Shown here piece after piece: positions 27,566-37,046 of a stretch of DNA of 64,000 bases. The translations under genes were made by a program, and so were the position numbers. Below the pieces are notes generated by a model, which worked only from the letters and a program-made list of their open reading frames with translations, did not search any database and was not told the origin of the DNA. The DNA comes from Bacillus mycoides (lineage in GTDB: Bacteria; Bacillota; Bacilli; Bacillales; Bacillaceae_G). Position 1 is the first letter of the stretch, and every line of letters starts with the position of its first letter. The stretch spans positions 2,785,001 to 2,849,000 of the forward strand of contig NZ_CP036132.1 in NCBI RefSeq assembly GCF_018742245.1, given 5' to 3'.

Positions 27566-30202
27566 TTATTTTACTTGCACTGTATAATTCCCTGTTCCAC
27601 CGCCATACTTATATACACTTAAGTAATATTTCCCTGGCTTCGCATTATAATTTCCAAGCAATTTATTTCCATCACGTTTTGTTGCATAAGCTACATAATT
27701 ATTTAGATCTGATTCAGAATATAATACCCAGTTCAGTCCAAGGTTTTGTTCGTTCGTAACAGAAATCTGTAAATCTTTTTGATCCTTTACATCAATAACA
27801 AATTTATCCCCCTGATCTTGATCGCTTAAGTTTCCTCTTAACAAAATGTTCAAAGATAGTGGATTCGCTGTATCAAATGAATTATTCGGTTCTTTTTCTA
27901 CAGCCGTACCTTCTTCCGTATTCAGCCCGCTAAATACAACATCATATTCAAATTGTCCAGCATTATTTACACGGTAATTTACAAAATAAGCAGTCAATGT
28001 TTTATATCCAGTCCACGCTTTTCCTGAAAGACGTTTCAACATATCATTTGTTGCTTGATTCATTACTTTCCAATCCTCAATCTCTCCTTTTGCCGCACTT
28101 CCAGTATATGTCCCCTGTAGTGTAAATGTATTAAAGAATTGTGATTTATTCTTTGTTACTTTCACATCTTTTAACTTTGCTTCATTAGTGATATCTGAAG
28201 TAACGTCCGAAAGCGATTTTGGATCATGCTGCGCTAAGTACTCATCTGATACTTGTGGAATTGTATACTTATCACGATTATCAATAAGCATTTGCATATA
28301 AGATTGATATTCTTCATTTAATTTATTATCTTTGCTTAATGTAGAACGGTATGCATCGTAACTTGAAACATCATTAGCACGAATTAAATCATGCACTTTA
28401 TCGAACATTTCAGGACGGTTATTATACATATATGATTGCAATGCAAACGAATAGTTATAAAAATCAAACGTTCCATATTTCGCATTTAATGTTTGTGCTG
28501 CTGTGTATCGTTTTGCAGGATCATTAGATAATCCACCAATTATACTTTTTCGCGGTACTACACTATCTAATCGCGTTGAACCTGCAAAGAACTCCGCATT
28601 CCCTTCTTCAAACCATGTTAAACGTTCATTTTGATACATTTCCCCTTGGCCCCATAATCCCTGAACCTCGTATCTTCCCTGTAAGTAGTGTGTAAATTCA
28701 TGGCGGAACAATTCTTCCAAACTATAAATACTTTGCTGTGGTGTACGTTCATATGTAAAGAAAGTTCCCGTTCCTTCAATGTACATTCCACCATTATTCG
28801 TTTCATATCCATACAATTGACGGTTAAATTGATATTCATCTGGACTATTATAAATAACCATTGTTAACACGTCATCAACATGTCCACTTTCAAGTGGTTT
28901 ATCACTACCAACTGTACGATAAAATTGAGAGCGTACTTCTTTTGCCGCCCAGTATAGACGTTTAATTTTCTCTTCGCTAACTTTATCCCCAGCTTTAAAG
29001 ACAATTGCTCCATCATCAAACGTATACGTTTTCGGTAAATATTTCTTTTTACCCTCTTCTCGAATTTGATCTAAATTCACAGTTTTTCCGTTCGCATCTA
29101 ATCCGCCATAATTTGTAGTAATTTGTTCTGCTGCAACAAAGTATTGCTCTCCTAAAAATGGATAAATTCGCATTGCATCTGTAACAACTTGTTGTCCTTT
29201 TGTTGGCGTACTATGAAGCTTTCCTAATCGACCAGCATAGTAAATTCCGTTATTAATTAACCATCCATTTTTATCTGATACAGTACCAATTAGTGCGAAA
29301 CGACTTACTTCATTAATAAAGTTATCGATATTTCGATACCACATCGTATCTTTCGGCTCTTTTCCAGTCGTGTACATATCCGTCTGAATATCAAAGTCAA
29401 TTCCCTTCATCAACTCATATATAGCGTCTCCTTTTGTTCGGTCTTCAATGAAAGTTGCAAGGTTATCGTTATATTGTTTAAAAATTTCGCCTGCATATAA
29501 AACCGTTTCAACATCAGCCGATGCATTTCCAATTAATTTTCCATATGATGAAATAACTTTATTTTGTTCTGATGTACCAAGTTTGAAATTCGGATTTTTT
29601 GCAATTGTTTTTAAAGCCGGTAAACATTTATCCTGGTAGCTACGCTCATTTAATTTGCTTAATTCATCATGGTAAAAACCTAAATAAAATGCTGCACGTA
29701 GAGCTTCTACTAATGTTTCAATCCCTTTTGAATCATCTTTCGTATAAGCTTGTCCTTGTTCTGCTAGTTTATTAATAATCGCTTGCATTCGGCTATCATC
29801 TTGATAGAATTTGAGACTATCACTATTAAACTGAAATAATTCCGGAATTTGATACCAATTAATTGTCACAAGAAGATCAGTTAATTGTTTGTTACTTAAT
29901 TGATTTAACTCAGCCATCGAATACTTTTTTTCTTCAGCTAACGGTTTAACATCCTCGTTTGGTGCTAGCGGACGCTGCGATAAATCCGATAACTTTAACC
30001 GTTTTGTAAAAGATGCATTTTCTTGTACTTTTGAAGAGTGTGCCAACTCATCAACGGATTTCTGTATGCCTACCGGCTCCATTTGTAATACGTTCTTCAC
30101 ATTTTTTTCTTTTGTCTCTGCTTGAATTTGTAAACCATTGCATGATATTGTCACTAGTCCAACACCAAGAATCAACTTAGAAATTTTCGAATATTTAACC
30201 AT
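27566..30202 (-). CDS. colA: Secreted collagenase, peptidase M9
   Basis: An 878-residue extracellular zinc metalloprotease. A signal peptide spans about 1-28 (basic MVKYSKISK, hydrophobic core, cut near IQA-ET). The M9 N-terminal activator region covers about 90-370. The peptidase domain carries HEFTHYLQG near residue 500 and the third ligand Glu in WFEEGNAEFF about 30 residues later. The C-terminus is a PPC-type collagen-binding domain (EKEPNNSFDTANPLSLN to the end). Many B. cereus collagenases have about 960 residues with a PKD domain; none is obvious here. AAGGGGG precedes the ATG. Confidence 0.9.
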   Translation of the reverse strand: MVKYSKISKLILGVGLVTISCNGLQIQAETKEKNVKNVLQMEPVGIQKSVDELAHSSKVQENASFTKRLKLSDLSQRPLAPNEDVKPLAEEKKYSMAELNQLSNKQLTDLLVTINWYQIPELFQFNSDSLKFYQDDSRMQAIINKLAEQGQAYTKDDSKGIETLVEALRAAFYLGFYHDELSKLNERSYQDKCLPALKTIAKNPNFKLGTSEQNKVISSYGKLIGNASADVETVLYAGEIFKQYNDNLATFIEDRTKGDAIYELMKGIDFDIQTDMYTTGKEPKDTMWYRNIDNFINEVSRFALIGTVSDKNGWLINNGIYYAGRLGKLHSTPTKGQQVVTDAMRIYPFLGEQYFVAAEQITTNYGGLDANGKTVNLDQIREEGKKKYLPKTYTFDDGAIVFKAGDKVSEEKIKRLYWAAKEVRSQFYRTVGSDKPLESGHVDDVLTMVIYNSPDEYQFNRQLYGYETNNGGMYIEGTGTFFTYERTPQQSIYSLEELFRHEFTHYLQGRYEVQGLWGQGEMYQNERLTWFEEGNAEFFAGSTRLDSVVPRKSIIGGLSNDPAKRYTAAQTLNAKYGTFDFYNYSFALQSYMYNNRPEMFDKVHDLIRANDVSSYDAYRSTLSKDNKLNEEYQSYMQMLIDNRDKYTIPQVSDEYLAQHDPKSLSDVTSDITNEAKLKDVKVTKNKSQFFNTFTLQGTYTGSAAKGEIEDWKVMNQATNDMLKRLSGKAWTGYKTLTAYFVNYRVNNAGQFEYDVVFSGLNTEEGTAVEKEPNNSFDTANPLSLNILLRGNLSDQDQGDKFVIDVKDQKDLQISVTNEQNLGLNWVLYSESDLNNYVAYATKRDGNKLLGNYNAKPGKYYLSVYKYGGGTGNYTVQVK

Positions 30203-30599
30203 ACCATTGCCCCCTTATAATTTTAAAGAAAATTCTGAATTTTAAAATCAGAACATACTTATTTGTATGTACTTACAGTTCCGCTATAAATACAAGTATG
30301 ATCAATGATGCAATAGTAGCTTGTTTTATACTATTACGAATACAGATTCCTTAAATACAATTCCCCTTCCTTAAATTTAATACAAGCAAAAACTGTGCCA
30401 ATGCTATTTCTTATGAATAGCCAACATTCTTTTATTAATACTGTAGAATAAAATATACATAGATGTTTCAGCAATGTATAAATATTTTGACACAAACTCC
30501 TCTTTTTACGATGAAGGATTCGTTGGAAATTATAAGCACATTTACTAGCAAGTAATTTGCAATATACACCATCCCAAATGTTAATAACCTCAAAAAAAA
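30203..30599. other. Collagenase upstream region, no gene seen
   Basis: The collagenase side contains the inverted repeat ACATAC-N6-GTATGT (about 30248-30265) and a TTCTGA/CAGAA inverted repeat next to it, both possible regulator sites. A 93-codon frame at 30334-30615 begins inside a terminator and has no ribosome site, so it is not taken as a gene. Confidence 0.45.
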
Positions 30600-30640
30600 G
30601 AAGGTAAGTATACATAAGGTTAATATGTATACTTACCTTC
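30600..30640 (-). terminator. Strong terminator of the secreted-protein gene
   Basis: A 16-bp perfect stem (30600-30615 with 30625-30640) is followed on the minus strand by eight T. It is downstream of the gene ending at 30687. Confidence 0.88.
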
Positions 30641-30686
30641 TTCTATAGCAACCTTTCAGCTGATAAAAACAACATTAATTAGTATT

Positions 30687-31208
30687 TCATTTCATATTAT
30701 GATACTCATTTCTCTTTTTCAGATAATCCTTTTCACATTGTAACGGTTTGTATTCCACCATTTTCCCTTGCTTCTTTTTCGTTTCGGTAACAACCCATTC
30801 CCCTTTTTCAAGTTCAAGATGTTTTATTACATTTGTATCGTCTATTTCTTTATAAAGTAAAAATGCTTCAAGCGGCTTTACAAACAGCCTAGGCTCTCCT
30901 CTATATCCACCACTTTCAAAAACTTTAGTTAACGAATTATAATAAGTATCATCAACCCGGCCACCATACATGAAGTGTGCAGCTTCTAAATCTCTTTTAT
31001 CAACTTCCCAAAAGCTATTTTCATCAAAATTCAAATTAAACGTGGATCTAATATCCCTCATTATATTTTTCCCATACTTTTCATCTCGAACTTTTCTTTC
31101 TTCGAGACAATCCGAAGATAAGCTTGGTGCATCTGATTGGGAATGTACAACATGTTGAATAGATACACATAAAACAAATACGCTTAAAATATACAATAGT
31201 TTTTTCAT
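30687..31208 (-). CDS. Secreted protein of unknown function
   Basis: A 173-residue protein with a typical signal peptide (MKKLLYILSVFVLCVSI, cut near VHS-QSD). The mature part is charged and contains two widely spaced cysteines (SSDCLEER and LQCEKD) that could form a disulfide. No known family was recognised. GAGGTG precedes the ATG. It has its own strong terminator, so it is probably monocistronic. Confidence 0.7.
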   Translation of the reverse strand: MKKLLYILSVFVLCVSIQHVVHSQSDAPSLSSDCLEERKVRDEKYGKNIMRDIRSTFNLNFDENSFWEVDKRDLEAAHFMYGGRVDDTYYNSLTKVFESGGYRGEPRLFVKPLEAFLLYKEIDDTNVIKHLELEKGEWVVTETKKKQGKMVEYKPLQCEKDYLKKRNEYHNMK

Positions 31209-31280
31209 ATTTACGTATCACCTCAAATAATGTAGATACTATATTATTTGAGGCTTAAGATATTCTTATGCTATAAATGA

Positions 31281-31318
31281 GAAATGTCCTATAAAATAGA
31301 CTTTTTATAGGACATTTC
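31281..31318. terminator. Stem-loop between secreted-protein gene and adenine deaminase
   Basis: GAAATGTCCTATAAAA pairs with TTTTATAGGACATTTC. It lies just past the stop of the adenine deaminase gene on the minus strand, and is its probable terminator. Confidence 0.65.
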
Positions 31319-31321
31319 CTT

Positions 31322-33076
31322 TTAATATTGCTTTATTAGATTTACCGGTGAAGCAAGTACTTTACTACTTTTCACATCATATAATCCTATAGGCGTTACC
31401 CGTATAAAAGGCAAGTGCGTCGCAGAAAAGAATAAAATCGTAAATGCTGGATCGTTATAGGCATATCCTCGCTCTTGTAGTAATTTCACCATTTTTTTCT
31501 CTTTATGTATTAATTCGCTCATTTTTAAATCGGACATAATCCCGAGCAACGGTAATGCAATTTCGTGTAACACTTCATTTCTTTCCGCTATTACCATACC
31601 GCCACCTAGCTCTTTTACTCTATGAAAAGCTGTAAGCATATCTTCTTTACTTTTTCCAATAAGAATGATGTCACCTGTACCAGAATAAGAACTTGCAAGA
31701 CCTCCTAATTCTTTCGCAAAACCTTTCACAACTGTATTCACTCGCCAAGTGCCATCACGAGCAATCATCATAAGGAAACATTCATCATGCTCAATAGAAA
31801 GTTCCTGACCGTTTAAGTCGATTTCAGTTACATATGGTTTTGAAATAACATCATTTAATAATTTTATACCTGTTGTTTCAGAAAAAATCATATCTTCTTT
31901 CTTTAAAGACCAGTCTAGTTGTAGAGGGGTTACTTGAAATTCATCCCATTCTATACGTAATGATTCATTTTTGTTTACTCCGTCACGCTTCACCCATCGT
32001 CCCTTTGCAATTACACTAATCGGCACCGGGTTTTCTTTACTTTCCAAAATGTTAATATTGGCGATTCTACCTGTGGCAATCGCACCATGTAAATGCTCCA
32101 TATTATAATAACGAGCAATGTTATAACTTGCCATATTATAGGCATCTATAACTGGTATCCCTTGCTTAATCGCTATTTCTATCAATCTATTTGTCATTCC
32201 GTTTTCATAAAATGACGGATGCGAACCGTCTGTTGTGAAAATGAATCTATCAAATTGTTTAACACCTAGTTCTAGCAATTCTTTTACTAAAATTTCTAAA
32301 TCTGGACGGATAGAAGAATTTCTAAGAGAAACGGTGTAACCTTGCATAAGGCGTGTTAATGCTTCCTGCCCTGTCATCGCTTCATGATCACAATCCGTAC
32401 CTAACAATTTTAACTTTGTTAAAGTTGTTTCAGACGCTCCGGGAAAATGACCTTCTACTTTCTTCTGTAATCGTTTTGTTTCCTGTACCCAATTTAACAT
32501 GTCCTCATCGCCGTGTAATAGTTTTGGCCATGCAGTTAACTCGCCGCCCTGAAGAACATCTTCATGCTTCAGCCACTCCATTATTTCTTCACTATTAAAT
32601 AAAGATTCCCCATTTTGCAGTTCAGTTTGCCCATCAAAACGACACCACCAATACATACTTGCAGGAATCTTTTTAAATTCATCTAATAAACGAAACGCTA
32701 CTTCACGCTGTAATGTGAAAAATAAAGTTAGATTATCATTAATGAAAGTTGTTGTCCCAAATTGCATCGCATGATTTGCTAAAGTCTCTGGATTATATAA
32801 TTGATATGGATGTGCATGCGGTTCTATGTAACTAGGAACTACATACTTTCCATCGCAATCAATAACTTCACATTCATGTAGTTGCTCTGGTAATTTTTCT
32901 CCCACATATACAATTCGGTCATCATAGATCCAAATATTTGCTACAGTCCATTCACGTATGTACGGATTTAAATATGTCGCATTCTTTAATAGAATGTGCG
33001 GACTTCTAGTACCATCTACTACTTCAACATGCTCTCGTAATTGTTCATTGCTCCATCTAAACTGATTTTGTCCCAA
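31322..33076 (-). CDS. ade: Adenine deaminase
   Basis: A 584-residue amidohydrolase-family enzyme that converts adenine to hypoxanthine and ammonia. The metal-site HxH is in EPHAHPYQLYNP, and further ligands lie in the barrel (GHFPGAS, then FTTDGSHPSF). The C-terminal adenine-deaminase domain holds GGLASSYSGTGDIILIG and KELGGGMVIAERN. There is no ATG near the N-terminus. TTG at 33076 is chosen because GGAG lies 9 bases upstream and the following GQNQFRWSN suits the family start; the frame also allows a TTG at 33091. A good SigA promoter lies at 33235-33263. Confidence 0.82.
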   Translation of the reverse strand: MGQNQFRWSNEQLREHVEVVDGTRSPHILLKNATYLNPYIREWTVANIWIYDDRIVYVGEKLPEQLHECEVIDCDGKYVVPSYIEPHAHPYQLYNPETLANHAMQFGTTTFINDNLTLFFTLQREVAFRLLDEFKKIPASMYWWCRFDGQTELQNGESLFNSEEIMEWLKHEDVLQGGELTAWPKLLHGDEDMLNWVQETKRLQKKVEGHFPGASETTLTKLKLLGTDCDHEAMTGQEALTRLMQGYTVSLRNSSIRPDLEILVKELLELGVKQFDRFIFTTDGSHPSFYENGMTNRLIEIAIKQGIPVIDAYNMASYNIARYYNMEHLHGAIATGRIANINILESKENPVPISVIAKGRWVKRDGVNKNESLRIEWDEFQVTPLQLDWSLKKEDMIFSETTGIKLLNDVISKPYVTEIDLNGQELSIEHDECFLMMIARDGTWRVNTVVKGFAKELGGLASSYSGTGDIILIGKSKEDMLTAFHRVKELGGGMVIAERNEVLHEIALPLLGIMSDLKMSELIHKEKKMVKLLQERGYAYNDPAFTILFFSATHLPFIRVTPIGLYDVKSSKVLASPVNLIKQY

Positions 33077-33234
33077 TGTACTCAACTCCAAATCAATATA
33101 CTAGTATTTTCATTTAAATCGACTTGATAGAAACTAATAGTTTGAATAAACCAAGATGTCCTTAACTAACTAAAGTATTCTATATAACCTTAAAGCTTAT
33201 TTGAATTTTTCTAAACACGATACCTATAGTTTCA

Positions 33235-33263
33235 ATTATACAGAACAAGATAAATAATGACAA
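33235..33263 (-). promoter_or_regulatory. SigA promoter of adenine deaminase gene
   Basis: On the minus strand TTGTCA (33258-33263), 17 bases and TATAAT (33235-33240). The leader of about 150 bases to the TTG start shows no recognisable purine aptamer. Confidence 0.6.
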
Positions 33264-33319
33264 TTTTCAGTATAATTAACCAAGTAGTTTTGTTTTCAAA
33301 AAAGAGCATATAAAAAATA

Positions 33320-33345
33320 AAGGTGAATATCTATTCCTCCACCTT
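33320..33345 (-). terminator. Terminator of MoxR operon 2
   Basis: AAGGTGAATA pairs with TATTC...CACCTT with a small bulge, followed on the minus strand by TTATTTTTTAT. The stem overlaps the last codons of the preceding gene. Confidence 0.5.
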
Positions 33346-34062
33346 CTCATCCTGATTTATCCACCTCATTGTTTTCTCTACATCTAATTCCGAACAGATC
33401 TTTTCACCATAACGAACAGACTCATATATCGGAATAATATCTCTCGTTCGACATATTCGTTTTAACCATTGTTGTATCGTTTCATAGGACCTTCGCTGTT
33501 CGTGCAATTGTAATGTTCGTTCCCATTCAATTAACCTTTTCCGTATTGGGTCTGTAGGCAGTGGCCGCACTAACTGATGACTTACTGTTTCATTCTTTAC
33601 AGTTCTTACCGAATTCTCTTTTGTTATCGATTGTTTCTCCTGCTCTATTTCTGTTTTCGTTAACCTTTTCCTAACATACTTGTAGAAATAATATATGATT
33701 GCCACTGCAATAATCACAGAAAAAGCTACAGTAATCCATGAATTTGAAAGCACAGAAAATACGTCTCCCCATGAATTTTCCCGTTCGAAACCTTTAAATT
33801 TTTTACCCGTCGTTGTTCTTTTCCCATTATCTCCCACTTTTTTATCTTCTATAGGTGTTCCATAATCTTCAATATTTCCAGAGTTTATTGTTTCCTTATA
33901 AATTTCTGTAGATTTCTTTTCACTAAAAAAACGCTCTTTTACTATGCCCTGTAAATGCACAACACCTTGTGATACCGTTATCGCACTAACCGCAAAGAAA
34001 AGTATGATTAAAGCTCTTACACTCCAAAACTTCACTTTCATATACCGCTTTTTATTAACCAT
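33331..34062 (-). CDS. Membrane protein with DUF4129-like tail (MoxR operon copy 2)
   Basis: A 243-residue protein with two membrane helices (about 14-34 and 106-128) and a C-terminal cytoplasmic region (RLIEWERTLQLHEQRRSYETIQQWLKR) that resembles DUF4129. It takes the place held by the larger membrane protein in the first MoxR operon, but lacks its extra helices. An ATG seven codons in is an alternative start. Confidence 0.65.
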   Translation of the reverse strand: MVNKKRYMKVKFWSVRALIILFFAVSAITVSQGVVHLQGIVKERFFSEKKSTEIYKETINSGNIEDYGTPIEDKKVGDNGKRTTTGKKFKGFERENSWGDVFSVLSNSWITVAFSVIIAVAIIYYFYKYVRKRLTKTEIEQEKQSITKENSVRTVKNETVSHQLVRPLPTDPIRKRLIEWERTLQLHEQRRSYETIQQWLKRICRTRDIIPIYESVRYGEKICSELDVEKTMRWINQDEKVEE

Positions 34063-34077
34063 GACATAAGCCCTTTC

Positions 34078-35187
34078 TTATTCTTTAATTACAATCCATT
34101 TATTCGTTCTACTATATTTCTTTGGAGAAGTACCAAGAATTAAAGGAACCGCACCCAATTCCTTTCGACGAAATCCAGCTGTGTAAAAATAAGAAGATGA
34201 TACAGGCGTATCTTGATCCGATATTGAGGCAAGTACCTTTAATACATTTTGCAAATGTTTCCGATTATCCCCGTTTTTTACATGCAACAATCCGTTATCT
34301 TTCACGCTATTAATCCATAATTCAAATGAGCAATCTTGCATAAGCAGTTGTTTACATATGCCAGCTGTTAGTTCAATTAGTTCTTCTGTATCATTACGTA
34401 AAGAAACGCCACTTTTATTTTGTAAATTAAGATAAACCGAGTATTTATCTGATTGTGTTCGTTCATATTTTTTCGCCGTTATCGTCCCTGTTTTTGCTGT
34501 TGCACCCCAATGGATAGAACGAAAATCTTCATTTTCATAAGATTTCACTCCCATTACTTTCGTTTCATCATATAGCGGAGAAGACATTGCTTTTCGAAAT
34601 CCACGTGACCATTCTTGTAATTCAGGTACTTGTATTTTCGGAACAGCTGGCAAAACTAAATAGGACGGTGTATCAACTTGACTATATATTATGTGATTCG
34701 TTATAAATCCCAAAAGATCCGTAATAACAATTTCAACTTCTTCCCATTTCGCGATACCTCTTTTTAGTGCTATAGCTTGCATATCAAATGAAACTGTCTC
34801 TCCACCTTTTATATTAAAATTCATATAATAATTTGAACCTGTACTATGATTTTTGTTTAGCTCCTCATGATCCCAAGTTAGCTTATTTTCACATTTAAAT
34901 CGAAATACGATATTGAAAATAGGAAATATCGAGTTGTTTGAAATTTTTATTTTGCACGTATTCGTTTCACCTATAAAAACGTTCGAATTACCTTGATTGT
35001 ATTCCCATTGAACATGAGATACTTTACGTATGTATCCATGCGTAGCTCCTATTAAAATTAAATATAAAAATACGAGGGATAAAATTAGCAGATTACTTGA
35101 GAATACACATAAAATAACGGCTACAACTGATACAACTCCTATTACAAAGGGTTCCGCTAACGGTGTATACACGAGCTGTTGTTTCAT
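34078..35187 (-). CDS. DUF58 protein (copy 2)
   Basis: A 369-residue membrane-anchored DUF58 protein. Two N-terminal helices (about 15-50) are followed by a beta-rich region and the DUF58 signature KSYENEDFRSIHWGATAKTG. It overlaps the moxR stop by ATGA. It is paralogous to the protein at 20368-21531, sharing the core motif and C-terminal plan, but clearly diverged. Confidence 0.85.
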   Translation of the reverse strand: MKQQLVYTPLAEPFVIGVVSVVAVILCVFSSNLLILSLVFLYLILIGATHGYIRKVSHVQWEYNQGNSNVFIGETNTCKIKISNNSIFPIFNIVFRFKCENKLTWDHEELNKNHSTGSNYYMNFNIKGGETVSFDMQAIALKRGIAKWEEVEIVITDLLGFITNHIIYSQVDTPSYLVLPAVPKIQVPELQEWSRGFRKAMSSPLYDETKVMGVKSYENEDFRSIHWGATAKTGTITAKKYERTQSDKYSVYLNLQNKSGVSLRNDTEELIELTAGICKQLLMQDCSFELWINSVKDNGLLHVKNGDNRKHLQNVLKVLASISDQDTPVSSSYFYTAGFRRKELGAVPLILGTSPKKYSRTNKWIVIKE

Positions 35188-36116
35188 CGTGCATTCTCCA
35201 CTGGTACACTAATCGCACCAAGAATTTCTTTAATGATTTGTTCCTTCGTCGTTTTCATCTCCCCTTCAATCGTTAACGTTAACCGGTGAGAACAAACGGC
35301 TGCAGCAAGCGTCTTAATATCATCTGGCGTACAGTAATCTCTTTCATTTAATATTGCCCGTGCTTGAATCGCTCTCATAAATGCCAATGTACCTCGCGGG
35401 CTTACACCAATTTCAATCAGTTCATGCTTACGCGTTGCCTCAATGATTTCAAGAAGATAATCTTGCACATCATTCCCTACTAACACTTCCCTTGCACGTT
35501 TTTGCACCGCAATAATTTCTTCACTTGAAATAATAGAATGTAATGCTTCTAGAGGATCATTCGTTTGAAATCGTCTCATCATTTCCTTTTCTGCTTCTCT
35601 CGTAGGGTAACCTTGGCGTATAGTAAGTAAAAATCGGTCTAATTGAGCGTCTGGTAAAGGAAATGTACCCGCTGACTCGAGAGGGTTTTGCGTTGCAATA
35701 ACTAAAAAAGGTTCTGGTAATGAATGTGTCTGTTTCGCAATCGTAACGGTACGTTCTTCCATAACTTCAAGTAACGAAGATTGCGTTCTCGGCACAGCTC
35801 GATTAATTTCATCAACTAATACTATATTTGCAAAAATAGGCCCTAATCTCGTTTTAAATTCCGATTCCTTCACATCAAAATATTCGAGACCAATAACATC
35901 CCCTGGCAAAGTATCAGCTGTGAATTGAATTCTTTGAAACTTCGCATCCACACTTTTCGCCAAACTTTTCGCTAATGTTGTTTTTCCAGTCCCAGGTACA
36001 TCTTCTAATAAAATATGTCCTCTTGCTATAAGAGCTATAGCTGCCAGTTCAATCGATTCATCTTTTCCTATAATGACCTTTGAAATATTGTTAGTGATTT
36101 TCTTTAATATGTTCAT
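35184..36116 (-). CDS. MoxR-family AAA ATPase (copy 2)
   Basis: A 310-residue MoxR ATPase with Walker A LEDVPGTGKTTLAK, Walker B IVLVDEINRAVPRTQSSLLE, sensor ATQNPLES and the lid domain. It is strongly similar to the copy at 19442-20371. ATG at 36116 follows AAAGGTGG; in-frame GTG codons at 36131 and 36125 overlap that site. First gene of the second three-gene MoxR operon. Confidence 0.87.
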   Translation of the reverse strand: MNILKKITNNISKVIIGKDESIELAAIALIARGHILLEDVPGTGKTTLAKSLAKSVDAKFQRIQFTADTLPGDVIGLEYFDVKESEFKTRLGPIFANIVLVDEINRAVPRTQSSLLEVMEERTVTIAKQTHSLPEPFLVIATQNPLESAGTFPLPDAQLDRFLLTIRQGYPTREAEKEMMRRFQTNDPLEALHSIISSEEIIAVQKRAREVLVGNDVQDYLLEIIEATRKHELIEIGVSPRGTLAFMRAIQARAILNERDYCTPDDIKTLAAAVCSHRLTLTIEGEMKTTKEQIIKEILGAISVPVENAR

Positions 36117-36240
36117 ATATTTCACTACCACCTTTATTTTTTAAAAATTAAGAATATTTATTTTCCAAATTATAACATATAATTAAAAGATGAAATAGAG
36201 TAAAAAGGAAACTTATATTTTTTCTTCACTGCACGTAAAA

Positions 36241-36276
36241 AAGCACCTATTGTCGTACGTTGACAATGAAGTGCTT
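36241..36276 (-). terminator. 36-base hairpin element, terminator of Imm33-like gene
   Basis: AAGCAC...GTGCTT with an inner ATTGTC/GACAAT stem, followed on the minus strand by TTTTTT. It shares 28 of 36 bases with the hairpin at 41501-41536, so it is also a small dispersed repeat. Confidence 0.7.
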
Positions 36277-36324
36277 GACTCCGGAAATTTTCGTTTTAGC
36301 TGTTTGACATCTTATATAAATACA

Positions 36325-36930
36325 TTACCTTTCTATTTCACTCCAAATTTCAACATCATTTTCATTTAAGATTGCTTTAATTTTGTCTTTCTCAAAAACT
36401 ACTAAATAATTATACGGTAAGGCTAGTACTTGAATAATTGCAGGTTTCATTTTTAATAATTCGTAGGCGTATATGGTTTCCAATTCACCTGATTCTTCTT
36501 CATTGATAGGTCCTATATACCAACCCGAATCACCTTCACCACACCCGCTAGATCTTTGTAAATAGAACTCTTCTTGTTGCAACACATTTTTCGCTATCAC
36601 AATCTTATCGTTAAATTTTATCAATTCTCCCTCTATATTTAATCGACGTAAGCAATGCGATTGCTCTAGTTGTACCCATAAAGCAATCGTTAAATCCTCT
36701 GACGTATCCTTAAAAGGGTTTTTAGTATAATCTGGGGTAATAATTTGATAACACTCTTCATAGTTACATAAACTAAAAACAGACCATCCAACTTGTATTG
36801 AAAATCCATCTGCTAATTTATCTTCTACTTTAGATAACAAATTAAATAAGGTTTCTACTTGAAAACTTAAAGGTTCTTCTACTTTAGCTTTTATATTTTT
36901 ATTACCTATATTTTTAATCATTATTTTCAA
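36325..36930 (-). CDS. Putative immunity protein (Imm33/DUF2185-like)
   Basis: A protein of about 201 residues. The C-terminal half carries a CGEGDSGWYIGPINEEE stretch reminiscent of the DSGWRF...GDE core of Imm33/DUF2185 immunity proteins; the N-terminal half is of unknown kind. A TTG at 36930 is 8 bases after GTGGGG and is preferred over GTG at 36945, which has no ribosome site. It closes the bank of immunity genes and lies directly before a strong terminator. A partner toxin is not visible. Confidence 0.5.
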   Translation of the reverse strand: MKIMIKNIGNKNIKAKVEEPLSFQVETLFNLLSKVEDKLADGFSIQVGWSVFSLCNYEECYQIITPDYTKNPFKDTSEDLTIALWVQLEQSHCLRRLNIEGELIKFNDKIVIAKNVLQQEEFYLQRSSGCGEGDSGWYIGPINEEESGELETIYAYELLKMKPAIIQVLALPYNYLVVFEKDKIKAILNENDVEIWSEIER

Positions 36931-37046
36931 ATAAACGTTCCCCACTTCTATTGAATTTCCTCACTCAATCTCTATTCCTCAACTCGCCTTAAATAAACCT
37001 AGCAGCAGGATGACTTTCGCTATTAACACGAATAAAATTCCTAATA

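Noticed and set aside
30240..30275. Possible PlcR box before collagenase
   Set aside because: The palindrome reads CATAC...GTATG, not TATGNA-N4-TNCATA as required.
30334..30615. 93-codon open frame downstream of the secreted-protein gene
   Set aside because: Its ATG lies inside the right arm of a strong terminator, there is no ribosome site, and the protein has no domain-like pattern.
33091..33240. Possible purine riboswitch before adenine deaminase
   Set aside because: The conserved loop sequences of the purine aptamer were not found in the 150-base leader.
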